DNA of 64,000 nt from assembly GCA_019186985.1 (NCBI GenBank), contig JABARQ010000019.1:1-64000 (forward strand), read 5' to 3'. Positions 35,601-42,721 of the stretch are shown here, piece after piece. The notes beneath the pieces are model-generated. The model was not told where the DNA came from. It ran no database searches and saw nothing but the letters and a program-made list of their open reading frames with translations. The DNA comes from Prosthecobacter sp. (GTDB lineage: Bacteria > Verrucomicrobiota > Verrucomicrobiia > Verrucomicrobiales > Verrucomicrobiaceae). A program made the position numbers and the translations under genes. Each line of letters starts with the position of its first letter. Position 1 is the first letter of the stretch.

Positions 35601-36226
35601 ATGCTGGAAGGCGAAAGCATCATGGGTTCGCTGGCAAAAAGCTGCGCCTTCAGCTCGGGATGCACGTCGAGCTGCCCGACGGCCTGGTCGGGTTCGTGGG
35701 AGGCGCCGTTCACGTCGCTGGCGGCAAGGGGGCCGGGGTTTTCGGTGAAGACGGAGAAGATGACGCTGTCGCCGCCCTGCCTTGAGCCGCCCTCGTCGAG
35801 CACGCCCCGGGCCTTGAAGCGCTTCACGTCCGCGGGCAGGTTGTAGGCGATGACGCTGTTGGCATGCGTGCCGATGCCGTATTCGAGGGCCTTTCCGGCG
35901 CTGCGCAGCTCCTGGCCGCTGGCGTTGGCGTTCACCTTGACGCCGCCCCAGCCGCTGAGGGCGGACTTCCATTCGATTTCGGTGAGCCGGATCTCGCTGC
36001 CATCGGCCCGGATCAGCCTGGGCTCGGCCCAGTCCGCCCAGTCGGCGGCGTAGCCGTTGCCGCCGTCGGTGACGACCAGGAAGAGCTCCTTCGCGCCGTC
36101 CAGCGGCACGTCGATGTCCACCGAATGGTTAGGCGTGTCCGGGGTGACGAGCTTCGACTGAAAGAGGGGCCTGGCGGCGGCGCAGGCCAGGGCAGGCAGC
36201 AGCAGGAGAAGGGCGAGGCTTTTCAT
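32660..36226 (-). CDS. PVC-type haem-binding CxxCH protein with NPCBM, propeller and HEAT repeats
   Basis: 1188 aa; the ATG at 36232 two codons upstream is equally possible. Signal peptide MKSLALLLLLPALACA. Residues 20-165 form an NPCBM-like carbohydrate-binding domain (VDIDVPLDGAKELFLVVTDG, YGIGTHANSVIAYNLP). Next is the membrane-bound-dehydrogenase-type propeller (SSIDIDARGRAWVCEVVNY, HGIHAFHFGPDGRLYFNFG, SDVAVAPDGSLIVADWHDP), then HEAT-like repeats. A C-terminal cytochrome c domain has CVACH near residue 1067 and LMPPGLAAAIGAQ. The linker between propeller and HEAT repeats contains a heptamer repeat array and two palindromes, encoded in frame. Around 33690-34080 codons are noticeably less GC-rich than elsewhere in the gene. 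Confidence 0.9.
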   Translation of the reverse strand: MKSLALLLLLPALACAAARPLFQSKLVTPDTPNHSVDIDVPLDGAKELFLVVTDGGNGYAADWADWAEPRLIRADGSEIRLTEIEWKSALSGWGGVKVNANASGQELRSAGKALEYGIGTHANSVIAYNLPADVKRFKARGVLDEGGSRQGGDSVIFSVFTENPGPLAASDVNGASHEPDQAVGQLDVHPELKAQLFASEPMMLSPSSIDIDARGRAWVCEVVNYRKHNGERAEGDRILILEDSDGDAKADKSTTYYQGTDVNSAHGICVLGNKALVSCGDDVFWLIDDNGDDKADRKELMFTKIGGAQHDHGIHAFHFGPDGRLYFNFGNAGKQLCDKSGNLITDIHGVKCTNQNNRPYQQGLVFRCELDGSNVELLAWNFRNNWEVAVDSFGTLWQSDNDDDGNKGVRINYVMEFGNYGYSDEMTGAGWQTPRIGWETEIPQRHWHQNDPGVIPNMLMTGAGSPTGMQVYEGELLPSIFHGQPIHCDAGPNIVRAYVTQPDGAGYKAEIVNLLDGSRDRWFRPSDVAVAPDGSLIVADWHDPGVGGHGMGDVTRGRLFRVTTEAAEKFQVPSFKLNTVEGAVEALKSPNEAARYLAWQALKNLDSREALTNLFEDSKAAPQHRARALWALQNSLGLQPETASKGKNGNESAKSASVGLKPETTLASALTDSDPSIRVTAIRAARQLWQREKPEKLREVIAKVVNDKTPAVRREAAIALRFDGSDVANIQWAGLARGAESVNRWEIEALGIAFDWFPMERYEASEKIETPPQPDVVPWLLWRMTMSKALWAKPFDWDRYTKSPYSDPYAQAFEAFCKENADRILRSLQLLRYKDNEAASEAALSIFLKADADTALAATALLDRNAIASNPEARTRLDELLKPVIGKPEFVALVERLNLTGFEKELLDFITANPNAPESVNAARLIAANRDGALRFLKEADAASAKALIAALGRVSDRASVAVMNQHFWVEKREDVLSVLIDALALSGEGGRAILKWQSEGRLPPELKDQAALALSRSTDAGLRDQASRDLPLPAAQGLANFPKLPELMKLKGDAAKGQAMFMQAGCVACHRVKGQFIDFGPDLSQIGAKLSKEGLFTAILYPGAAIEHSFVGFNVTTREGQTVMGYVVSETDTELTLRMAGGASTNVKKAGIVRKEEMKDSLMPPGLAAAIGAQGLADLVAWLQTLK
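34239..34254. repeat. REP-like palindrome 1 inside the PVC haem-protein gene
   Basis: TCGGGCT, two bases and AGCCCGA form a perfect seven-pair hairpin. On the gene strand it encodes the residues GLKPET. A second copy lies 66 bases (22 codons) away at 34305. Confidence 0.8.
34305..34320. repeat. REP-like palindrome 2 inside the PVC haem-protein gene
   Basis: TCGGGCT, GA and AGCCCGA, the same stem as at 34239, encoding GLQPET on the gene strand. The segment between the two copies encodes a low-complexity Lys/Gly/Asn/Ser linker, as expected for inserted DNA kept in frame. Confidence 0.8.
34497..34524. repeat. Heptamer tandem repeat array B, inside a coding region
   Basis: Units on the plus strand: AACTTGA, AACTTGG, AACCTGA, AACTTCT. 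This is the same family as array A (ACTTGAA in shifted register). It is translated on the minus strand as KFQVPSFKL in the linker after the propeller domain of the haem protein. Twenty-eight bases is not a multiple of three, so gain or loss of one unit would shift the frame. Confidence 0.75.
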
Positions 36227-36281
36227 CGGCATGGGCAGGACGGGATCGGGGCCGCCAGCACACCTCCTTGCCCTGCGGCTG

Positions 36282-36725
36282 TCAACTTTCGAAAGCCATC
36301 TGCCCGTCTGGAACTTCCAGGTGAATCCTCATGCCATACTCCAGCCCCTCCGTCCATGGCAGCAGCAGTTCCAGCACGTCAGGCATTTGAAAGTGCGCCG
36401 GCTTGGTGCCGGGATGCGGAAAATAGATCCAGCCGCTCACGGGCGGGCCGTCGTCACGGTGCACGGTGACATTGAAAAACGAGAAGTCCTCGGCCGGATC
36501 CTCGGGATGCCATTTCAGAGCGGCAACCGTGTGCCGGGCGGCCAGAGTGCGGAAGCTTCGTGGAGCGATGCTGACGTTGAGCGTGCCCGGATGAAAATCG
36601 CTCAAGTCCAGGCCGCGATCCAGAAAGTGGGGGAGCTGCATGCGCAGGGTGCCGCCTGGAAAGCGCGGGTTGCCGTTCAAGCCGGAGGCGACCCGGTGGC
36701 CTGGAACGATGACGGCTGGAATCAT
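36282..36725 (-). CDS. Hypothetical protein, possible RibK-like barrel
   Basis: 147 aa, MIPAVIVPGHRVASGLNGNP. The pattern G-R/H-V-x-S-G near the start, FHPGTLNVSIAP in the middle and LEYGMRIHLEVPDGQ at the end recalls the CTP-dependent riboflavin-kinase barrel (GxGxG ... PGTLN ... DGD), but the sequence is too diverged to assert activity. No signal peptide, cytoplasmic. It lies between the PVC haem gene and the defence-like cluster, separated by about 50 bases on each side. Confidence 0.55.
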   Translation of the reverse strand: MIPAVIVPGHRVASGLNGNPRFPGGTLRMQLPHFLDRGLDLSDFHPGTLNVSIAPRSFRTLAARHTVAALKWHPEDPAEDFSFFNVTVHRDDGPPVSGWIYFPHPGTKPAHFQMPDVLELLLPWTEGLEYGMRIHLEVPDGQMAFES

Positions 36726-36773
36726 GGAGGGTGGATGCTTGCGCTTTTGGTTAGCCTTGGCCGGAGGACCGCG

Positions 36774-37562
36774 TCATGAATACGATCCGCGCAGGTGCGT
36801 CCTGACAGCCTCCCGGACGGGCTGGTAATAGTGGTCGAGGTCGCGCTTGCCCGGGGCTGAAAAGTGGAAGCAGTCCAGCAGGAGCGAACGGTGCCCCTGG
36901 CTGTTCAAGGTCCAGGCTGAGACATCCCGGCTGGTGGAAGGCAGCGGTGTGGCCTGTTCCCCCAGGGCGGAGAAAAAGCCTTCAAGGTTCATGCTGATGA
37001 CAAGGTCGGGCTGGAGGATGGCAATCTCCTCGGCGATGAACTTCCGCTGCTGCGTGGCCAGGCGCACCGCGTCCTGGATCATCCTCCAGTTCGAGGGCCA
37101 GAACTCGCTTTCGTTGCTGAACTTCGACAGGTTCATGAAGGCGAAGCTGACACCTTCTGGCGTGGCAAAGGTGTTTCCGATCACCGAGGCGTCCGGGATG
37201 TCCTTCCACTCCGGCAGGCCGTTTTGAAGGCCGTGGGCCGTGTACAGCATGCGGCGGTGAAACAGGCTTTGGTTGAGATGCTGCCCGCCGATTTTTTTCC
37301 CAGTTCGATAGGCCGCGTGCAGCAGGTCCAGGTAGTTGAACCCTTCAATCTCCCGCGCCTCCCGCCCGATGAACAGGATCCTCGGCCTGCGGCTGAAATA
37401 ATGCGGGTAGAAGCCGTCAAACACCATGCCCTCGATGATCTCCTTCATCTCAGGCGCCGCCTGGATGGAAGCCTGCATCCAGTCCTGAAAGAGCAGACGC
37501 AGGGCTTCGAGCTTCGGGGCTTCGGCTTCGGGATAGACAAGGGTGGCGGGGAGAAGGGGCAT
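36774..37562 (-). CDS. Uracil-DNA-glycosylase-fold protein
   Basis: 262 aa. The arrangement resembles the UDG superfamily: RPRILFIGREAREIEGFNYL (in place of the water-activating GExPG motif), the strand VSFAFMNLSKFSN, then EEIAILQPDLVISMNLEGF (like ExxLLxPxxIVxLG), and a C-terminal HRSLLLDCFHFSAPGKRDLD in place of the HPS loop. The usual catalytic residues are not conserved exactly, so substrate and activity are open. It follows the DUF262/HNH nuclease gene by 18 bases in the same direction, so a role in recognising or processing modified phage DNA is possible. Confidence 0.6.
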   Translation of the reverse strand: MPLLPATLVYPEAEAPKLEALRLLFQDWMQASIQAAPEMKEIIEGMVFDGFYPHYFSRRPRILFIGREAREIEGFNYLDLLHAAYRTGKKIGGQHLNQSLFHRRMLYTAHGLQNGLPEWKDIPDASVIGNTFATPEGVSFAFMNLSKFSNESEFWPSNWRMIQDAVRLATQQRKFIAEEIAILQPDLVISMNLEGFFSALGEQATPLPSTSRDVSAWTLNSQGHRSLLLDCFHFSAPGKRDLDHYYQPVREAVRTHLRGSYS

Positions 37563-37580
37563 GGCTTTTTGCTGGATGGG

Positions 37581-39827
37581 TCAGTCTGGGATTGAAGGCA
37601 GGCCTGTGAGGGAGGCCACCGACAGGCTGTCGTGCCAGTCCTGGTAAATTCTCAGGAGCCTCGCTCGTGCTGCATTCATGAATGCAGCGGCCTTCGCGGG
37701 ATCGTTGACGTCTTCCCACGAAAGGGAAAACCGGGACCTTTCCTCCAGGCTCAGGAGCAATGAATCTTTCAGGCTGCCTTCTGGAATGCTTTGTTCCGCC
37801 AGTTCGTCATGACGCCCGCGGTTCTCCTCAAGCGGCCACGCCCGAAGGTTGCCGATGGTGTTGATCCATTGGCGGCAGGCCTCCCGGTAGGTGCGGGGAT
37901 TGGAGTGCAACACATTGGAAGGCAGGATGTGGTCATAGTCCCATGGACGGTCATGGCCCTTCCAGACATCGACACAGGACGGGTCGTAGCCGCCGAAGGC
38001 ACGTTCCATGTAGTGACGCTGGGCGAAGAGCAGCAGCGGCCTGTTTTTCAGAAGCCTTTCGATGAAGGGCCAGGTGAAGGTTTCGCGATCCTGACGAGCG
38101 GCCGAGCCCGGTTCCTTTCTGCCTGTGATTTCATGCCAAAGCTTCCATTGCCGCAGTTCGGGATCGGCGGAGTTCGCCTCAGGGATGGCTTTTTCGAGTT
38201 CTGCCGGAGGCAGGATTCGATGCATGACCTGGGGGCTGCCAGGAGCTGAAAAGCGTTCCAGAACCTTCAGAAAGGACTCCCCGGAGAGGGGCCTGGAATG
38301 GAGGCCTGTGAGCAGTTCCCTGACGGCGGCCTCCTGGTTGATGCCGAACCAATGAAGCGATGTTGCCAGGGCCAGGACAGGCCTGCGCAACAGGCCGGTT
38401 TCATCCTGGGAAAGGCCTTCCTTTCGGGCACGCTGCGCCAGGTGGAGCAGCAGCAGGAAGACAGCGGGTGCTCCCTGGGCGAGGTTTGACCGCAGGACGG
38501 CGGGCAGGCCGGGGTCATCCGCCATTGAAGAATCCTGCAGAAGCCAGTCGTCAACCTGGCGCAGGCATGAGTGAAAGGCGCTGGACCTTGGGGGGATGGA
38601 AATGCCAAGGAATTCCTGAACGGCAGCGCGCTTGGGTGCGGTGGCTCCTGTGTCGGCGGCTAGGCTGCGCAGGCTCGCGATGCTTGGCGGGGGTGGGAAT
38701 GACGGGCCGGCTGCCTGGTCCATGAGCGCTGCGCGAATGCCAAGGCTGGCGAGACGTGAGCCGGGCATGGGCAGATAATTCCGGCCATGCCTGTCCGTGA
38801 TGGCGTCAAAGGACCGTTCGATGGCCGGCCAGTAGGCTTTGATCATGGAGAAAAGAAGCTCCTCTCCACGCAGTTCAGTGCCGGCGCTGTTCAGCCTCTG
38901 GAAGAGATGTTCGACGTTATGAATCCGTTCCCTGCCTTCATCTCCGTGTTCATCCGCCTGTTCCCTTGGGCCTTCGCGGGTGAGCACATCGTGCGGCACC
39001 TGAAGGGCCAGGAGCCGGTGTCCAAGCACACGCTTCATGCCCTCTTCAACCTCCTTCAGATGGCTGCTCCCGCCGCCAGTCAGTCTGCTGTCGATCCATT
39101 CCGCCGCCCTGGCCGCCCATGGCAGGTGCCCGACTTCCTCCCTGATGCATCTGGCCTTGACGGCTGTCCAGAGTGATTCACCCGAATGACCGGCAAACGT
39201 TGCTTCGACCAGCCAGGAAAAGGGCACGGGGCAGGCGCTTTGAAAGGGCCAGGACTTCGACAGCTTCGGCCTCCGCCCATCCCCGTAGCTGGCGACAGCC
39301 TCCCTGATGGACGCAATGCCGAGGGGCGAGGCGTTGTCATCCAGGCAGAATCCCCAGGGATGGGCGGCGGTGAGGACACGGAGGCAGAACCGGCGGGTTG
39401 AGGACGTCGGCAGGGACGGGTTCAGGTCGATCCAGAGCGTGGCCGCCGGTTCTTCACCGTTTTCACGGGGCTGGACGGCGTCCAGGAAGGCGAGCGCAAC
39501 CGCGTTGCAGCGCTGCTGGCCGTCCAGCAGGTAATGGGTGACAAACTCTTCATGCCAGCCGGCGCCATGTTTGCCGGAATGATGGGCCTGTCCGTCAAAC
39601 TTGCGGCAGACCACCAGTGAACCAACAGGGAAGCCCCGAAGGATCGAGTCCCAAAGCAGCTCAATCTGGCCCGGCTTCCACACAGCCCCGCGCTGCAGGG
39701 AGGGAATGGCGGCGATCATGCGGGGCGTCGCTGAGGATGGCTCATCCACAGTCAGCGATGGAAACTGCCATGCGGCGACCTCCAGAAGGGAGAGCTGGGT
39801 GGATTCGGATGTTCCGGCGGGGATCAT
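37581..39827 (-). CDS. GmrSD-like DUF262/HNH restriction protein
   Basis: 748 aa. The N-terminal DUF262 domain has IPSLQRGAVWKPGQIELLWD (residues 41-60) and HYLLDGQQRCNAV with the DGQQR nucleotide-use motif at 102-106. A later VEHLFQRLNSAGTELRGEELL is also typical. The C-terminal nuclease part has a DUF1524-type HNH: YDHILPSNVLHSN at 631, INTIGNLRAWPLEENRGRH. GmrSD and relatives are type IV restriction enzymes that cut glucosylated or otherwise modified phage DNA, using an NTP. The two halves are fused here as in single-chain GmrSD. Together with the adjacent UDG-fold, DEDDh and AAA genes it forms a probable antiphage operon. Confidence 0.87.
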   Translation of the reverse strand: MIPAGTSESTQLSLLEVAAWQFPSLTVDEPSSATPRMIAAIPSLQRGAVWKPGQIELLWDSILRGFPVGSLVVCRKFDGQAHHSGKHGAGWHEEFVTHYLLDGQQRCNAVALAFLDAVQPRENGEEPAATLWIDLNPSLPTSSTRRFCLRVLTAAHPWGFCLDDNASPLGIASIREAVASYGDGRRPKLSKSWPFQSACPVPFSWLVEATFAGHSGESLWTAVKARCIREEVGHLPWAARAAEWIDSRLTGGGSSHLKEVEEGMKRVLGHRLLALQVPHDVLTREGPREQADEHGDEGRERIHNVEHLFQRLNSAGTELRGEELLFSMIKAYWPAIERSFDAITDRHGRNYLPMPGSRLASLGIRAALMDQAAGPSFPPPPSIASLRSLAADTGATAPKRAAVQEFLGISIPPRSSAFHSCLRQVDDWLLQDSSMADDPGLPAVLRSNLAQGAPAVFLLLLHLAQRARKEGLSQDETGLLRRPVLALATSLHWFGINQEAAVRELLTGLHSRPLSGESFLKVLERFSAPGSPQVMHRILPPAELEKAIPEANSADPELRQWKLWHEITGRKEPGSAARQDRETFTWPFIERLLKNRPLLLFAQRHYMERAFGGYDPSCVDVWKGHDRPWDYDHILPSNVLHSNPRTYREACRQWINTIGNLRAWPLEENRGRHDELAEQSIPEGSLKDSLLLSLEERSRFSLSWEDVNDPAKAAAFMNAARARLLRIYQDWHDSLSVASLTGLPSIPD

Positions 39828-39860
39828 GGGCTTTCGGAGGTATTTGGATTTGAAGAGGGT

Positions 39861-40397
39861 TTAGTTAGGCTGGGGGCTGGCTTCGTCTTGTGCGGCGGGT
39901 TGATTCAACGCCAGCATCACCCTCCCCGCCGCGATGGCGTCGGACTGGGCGTGGTGGTGGTTCAGGTCGATGCCGAGGTGGGCGGCGAGGGTGCTGAGCC
40001 GGTGGTTAGGCAGGCCGGGCCAGGCCTGGCGGGCAAGCTCGAGGGTGCACTCATGACGGATGCAGGGAGGGGAAAGCTGAAAGTGCTCCAGCAGGGCGTG
40101 AAGCACCCTCAGATCGAAGCGGGCGTTGTGGGCGATGACGAGGTCGGCCGCCTCCAGATGACCCAGCACCTCGGAGGCGATGCCGTCAAACCCGGGCTTG
40201 TCGCGCACGTCGGACCAGGAGATGCCATGGATGTCCTCGGTCCATTCCTCGAGGAACCAGCCGTGGCCCCTGGGCGGCTTGATCAGCCAGTAGGGCGAGG
40301 CGACCAGTTCACTATTTTCAAAGACGGCGAGGCCGAGGGCGCAGGCGCTCAGCGGGCTGTGGTTGGCGGTTTCGAAGTCGATGGCGACGATTTTCAT
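39861..40397 (-). CDS. DnaQ-like DEDDh 3'-5' exonuclease
   Basis: 178 aa, a stand-alone exonuclease domain. Motif I is VAIDFETANHS (D7, E9), motif II VIAHNARFDLRVLHALLE, motif III NHRLSTLAAHLGIDLNHHHAQSDAIAA supplying the catalytic His and Asp. Such proteins trim DNA or RNA ends with two metal ions and can act in proofreading, repair or defence. It lies 11 bases after the AAA ATPase gene and 33 before the DUF262 gene, all on the minus strand. Confidence 0.9.
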   Translation of the reverse strand: MKIVAIDFETANHSPLSACALGLAVFENSELVASPYWLIKPPRGHGWFLEEWTEDIHGISWSDVRDKPGFDGIASEVLGHLEAADLVIAHNARFDLRVLHALLEHFQLSPPCIRHECTLELARQAWPGLPNHRLSTLAAHLGIDLNHHHAQSDAIAAGRVMLALNQPAAQDEASPQPN

Positions 40398-40408
40398 GCC
40401 CGTGAGGA

Positions 40409-41545
40409 TCAGACGGTGAAGCCGATGTGACGGCGCGGCCTTGGGGCGGGGATCTCCTCGGCGAAGATTTCAGCGAGGGCGTAGTCGCCGGGGCCGGGCA
40501 GTGACCTGCCGAGATGACCGGCGAGCCTTGCGGCCTGGTCGTGCGGCAGCCGGTCAAACAAACGATGGTTCAACAGGCGGCCCGGACGAAGAAGGGCGGG
40601 GTCGATCTCCGTGGCGCGGCAGTTGATGGTGCAGATGATCTGAAGGCGGAGGAAGTCGGCAAGCATGCCGTCGGACAGGTTCAGGATGGCGCTGACCTGG
40701 TCACGGTTGTCGGAGCCGCGCGCCATCAGGGCGGTGTCGGAATCCTCCAGGACGACCACGAAGTTCTCCTTTTCATAACATCGCCTTTCGGAGGCCCAGA
40801 AGCCGACGAACTCAGGATTGGAAAGCAGGGAGAGCGAGCCGTTGGGGATGAAGTAGAAGCGGTGGCTTTCGGTCAGTTCGCCCATGAGATGACGAAGGTA
40901 GGAGGTCTTGCCGGTGCCTGGCGGACCCTCCAGAATGGTGAGCCCGCTCCGGTGCCGCCGGAGCTGGCGCAGGTAGCCCCTGTGCCACTCCAGAAAGCCT
41001 GTGCCGTAGTGCAGCTCAAGCCTGGCCTCATCAAGCACCGTGTCCGGGGAAAGTGGCACGGTCTGCGTGCTGATGTCGCGTCCGGTGCGGATCAGGCGGT
41101 ACCTGCCGCCGCGGGGTTCTTCGGGCAGGACGGCGTCGTCATGAAACTGCCTTGCTGTCCGCATGGCCTCCTCGGCTGACTCGGCGCAGGCGATGACGCG
41201 GCTGACATCCGCATAGACAAAGGCACGGGGCCCGAGGCGGAAGGTGAGGTCATCCCAGGTGTTCTCGCCGTCCTTGATGTGGAAGCGCTGGATTGAGCGG
41301 CAGAGGTGGGCGGCGTGCTTCGAGAGCAGCCGTTGCAGGTCATACTTGCCGCTTATGCGGCATTGGTGCAGCGATCCTCCCCCAAAGGCGGCGAGGATCG
41401 GCGCATGGGGCCGGTCGGCGTATGGGCTGAAGGCCCCGGCCTCGGCCAGTTCGCAAACAAGCTGCGTGGGTGCGCGGGCGGGCTGGACATCACGGCCGGG
41501 TGAATCAGCGCCGGTCTCGGGCGACCTGGAAAAATGAAGCTGCAT
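40409..41545 (-). CDS. BCS1-like AAA ATPase
   Basis: 378 aa. The N-terminal 190 residues are unassigned but structured (SIQRFHIKDGENTWDDLTFR, RLIRTGRDISTQTVPLSPDT). The AAA+ core begins at GLTILEGPPGTGKTSYLRHL (Walker A, residues 207-215), then FVVVLEDSDTALMARGSDN (Walker B, residues 261-270) and INCRATEIDPALLRPGRL (sensor/arginine-finger region). The FExSD-type Walker B with a preceding domain is the pattern of BCS1-like ATPases seen in bacterial defence clusters and conflict systems. No transmembrane segment. Directly upstream of the DEDDh exonuclease (11-base gap). Confidence 0.8.
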   Translation of the reverse strand: MQLHFSRSPETGADSPGRDVQPARAPTQLVCELAEAGAFSPYADRPHAPILAAFGGGSLHQCRISGKYDLQRLLSKHAAHLCRSIQRFHIKDGENTWDDLTFRLGPRAFVYADVSRVIACAESAEEAMRTARQFHDDAVLPEEPRGGRYRLIRTGRDISTQTVPLSPDTVLDEARLELHYGTGFLEWHRGYLRQLRRHRSGLTILEGPPGTGKTSYLRHLMGELTESHRFYFIPNGSLSLLSNPEFVGFWASERRCYEKENFVVVLEDSDTALMARGSDNRDQVSAILNLSDGMLADFLRLQIICTINCRATEIDPALLRPGRLLNHRLFDRLPHDQAARLAGHLGRSLPGPGDYALAEIFAEEIPAPRPRRHIGFTV

Positions 41546-41626
41546 GGCCGTAGGATGTCACGATGCTCACGGACAGAAAGGAACACGAATGTTTCCATTC
41601 AATGTCCTTGAGGCGGTGGCTGTCCG

Positions 41627-42637
41627 TCAGGCTTTTCTCCGAGGCTTTGCAGGCGTGACAGGCCGGCTGGCGGAGAATTCCTTCCGCAGTCTTGCGAGAC
41701 GTTTTGGGCTGGTGTCCTCCACGAAGCCAAGCCCCTGGCAGAGAAAGCGGTGCTTGGCTTCGCCGCTGAGCCTTTTCCTTGCCGCCTCGGCGTCGAGGCG
41801 GTGCAGTTTTTTTGCCTTGGCCATGCGTTCCTCAAGGCCTTTGGCCAGGACGGAGCCCTGGCGCCCAGGCACCCTCAGGCCGTGCAGTTTTTTGATTTCA
41901 TCCCAGTCCAGGTCACGCGTGCGGTCGAGAGACCAGAAGGAGGGGATGAGGATCATGGTGCCGTGTGGGGTGAGATTGACGGCGAGCTTCAGCAGCAGGG
42001 GTTCGTCATGCTGCATGCCGTAGAGGTTCCAGCGCAGGCAGAAGGCGTCGAAGGCCAGACGGAAGTCCTCGCCGCTGCGGTCGAGGTTGACGGGAAAGCC
42101 AGGCCGCATGTTTCGTTCGGCGCCCATGGTCCTGCGGATGACCCCCTTGTGGTCCTGGTGCCTTCGGATGTCGAAGCTCTCCTTGATCCTGTCCCAGTCA
42201 TCCTGCAGCCGGTCATTGGCGCGCAGGGCGAGTTCCGCCTGGGCGAACTTGGCCTGAGTTTTCACCAGGTTTTCGTAAACGCCTTTCTGCACCTGCCATT
42301 CATGTTCAGCGACGGTCCTGCAGGTTTTTTCATCGGGTGTTTCCGGGAGTAGCTCGATGATCAGGCAAAGCCGCCTTCCGAGAGGCCTGCCCTTTTCCAG
42401 GATGTCAAGGCAGGCGGCCATCAGATCGGTGATGCTGAAGGGCCAGAGTGTCAGCGGCACCAGCGACCAGGCATGCAGCCGCTGCATCAGACCGGCCGGA
42501 ACTGCTTTGAGGGAAGGGGCGATGGCATGGTAGCGTCGCAGCGGCGCCTCCGCCCAGGAGACCACGTCATAGGCACGCGAGCCCAGGAGCTTCAGGTCGG
42601 TTTCCAGCGTGCTGGGCGGGGTGGACGGTTTTTTCAT
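41627..42637 (-). CDS. Hypothetical basic protein of the defence-like cluster
   Basis: 336 aa, no family recognised. The protein is rich in Arg and Lys, with a central segment WNLYGMQHDEPLLLKLAVNL and TMILIPSFWSLDRTRDLDWDEI, a coiled-coil-like stretch (KTQAKFAQAELALRANDRL) and a very basic C-terminus (RPVTPAKPRRKA) suited to nucleic-acid binding. Upstream of the AAA gene by 81 bases on the same strand, so it may be the first gene of the unit. No signal peptide or membrane segment. Confidence 0.6.
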   Translation of the reverse strand: MKKPSTPPSTLETDLKLLGSRAYDVVSWAEAPLRRYHAIAPSLKAVPAGLMQRLHAWSLVPLTLWPFSITDLMAACLDILEKGRPLGRRLCLIIELLPETPDEKTCRTVAEHEWQVQKGVYENLVKTQAKFAQAELALRANDRLQDDWDRIKESFDIRRHQDHKGVIRRTMGAERNMRPGFPVNLDRSGEDFRLAFDAFCLRWNLYGMQHDEPLLLKLAVNLTPHGTMILIPSFWSLDRTRDLDWDEIKKLHGLRVPGRQGSVLAKGLEERMAKAKKLHRLDAEAARKRLSGEAKHRFLCQGLGFVEDTSPKRLARLRKEFSASRPVTPAKPRRKA

Positions 42638-42721
42638 GCACGGTCAGTCCTTCATGCTGCCGAGCGGCAGCCGACCTGCAAAGTCCGGATTGCACAAAGG
42701 CTGGGCTGGTTGGGCTCTCCG

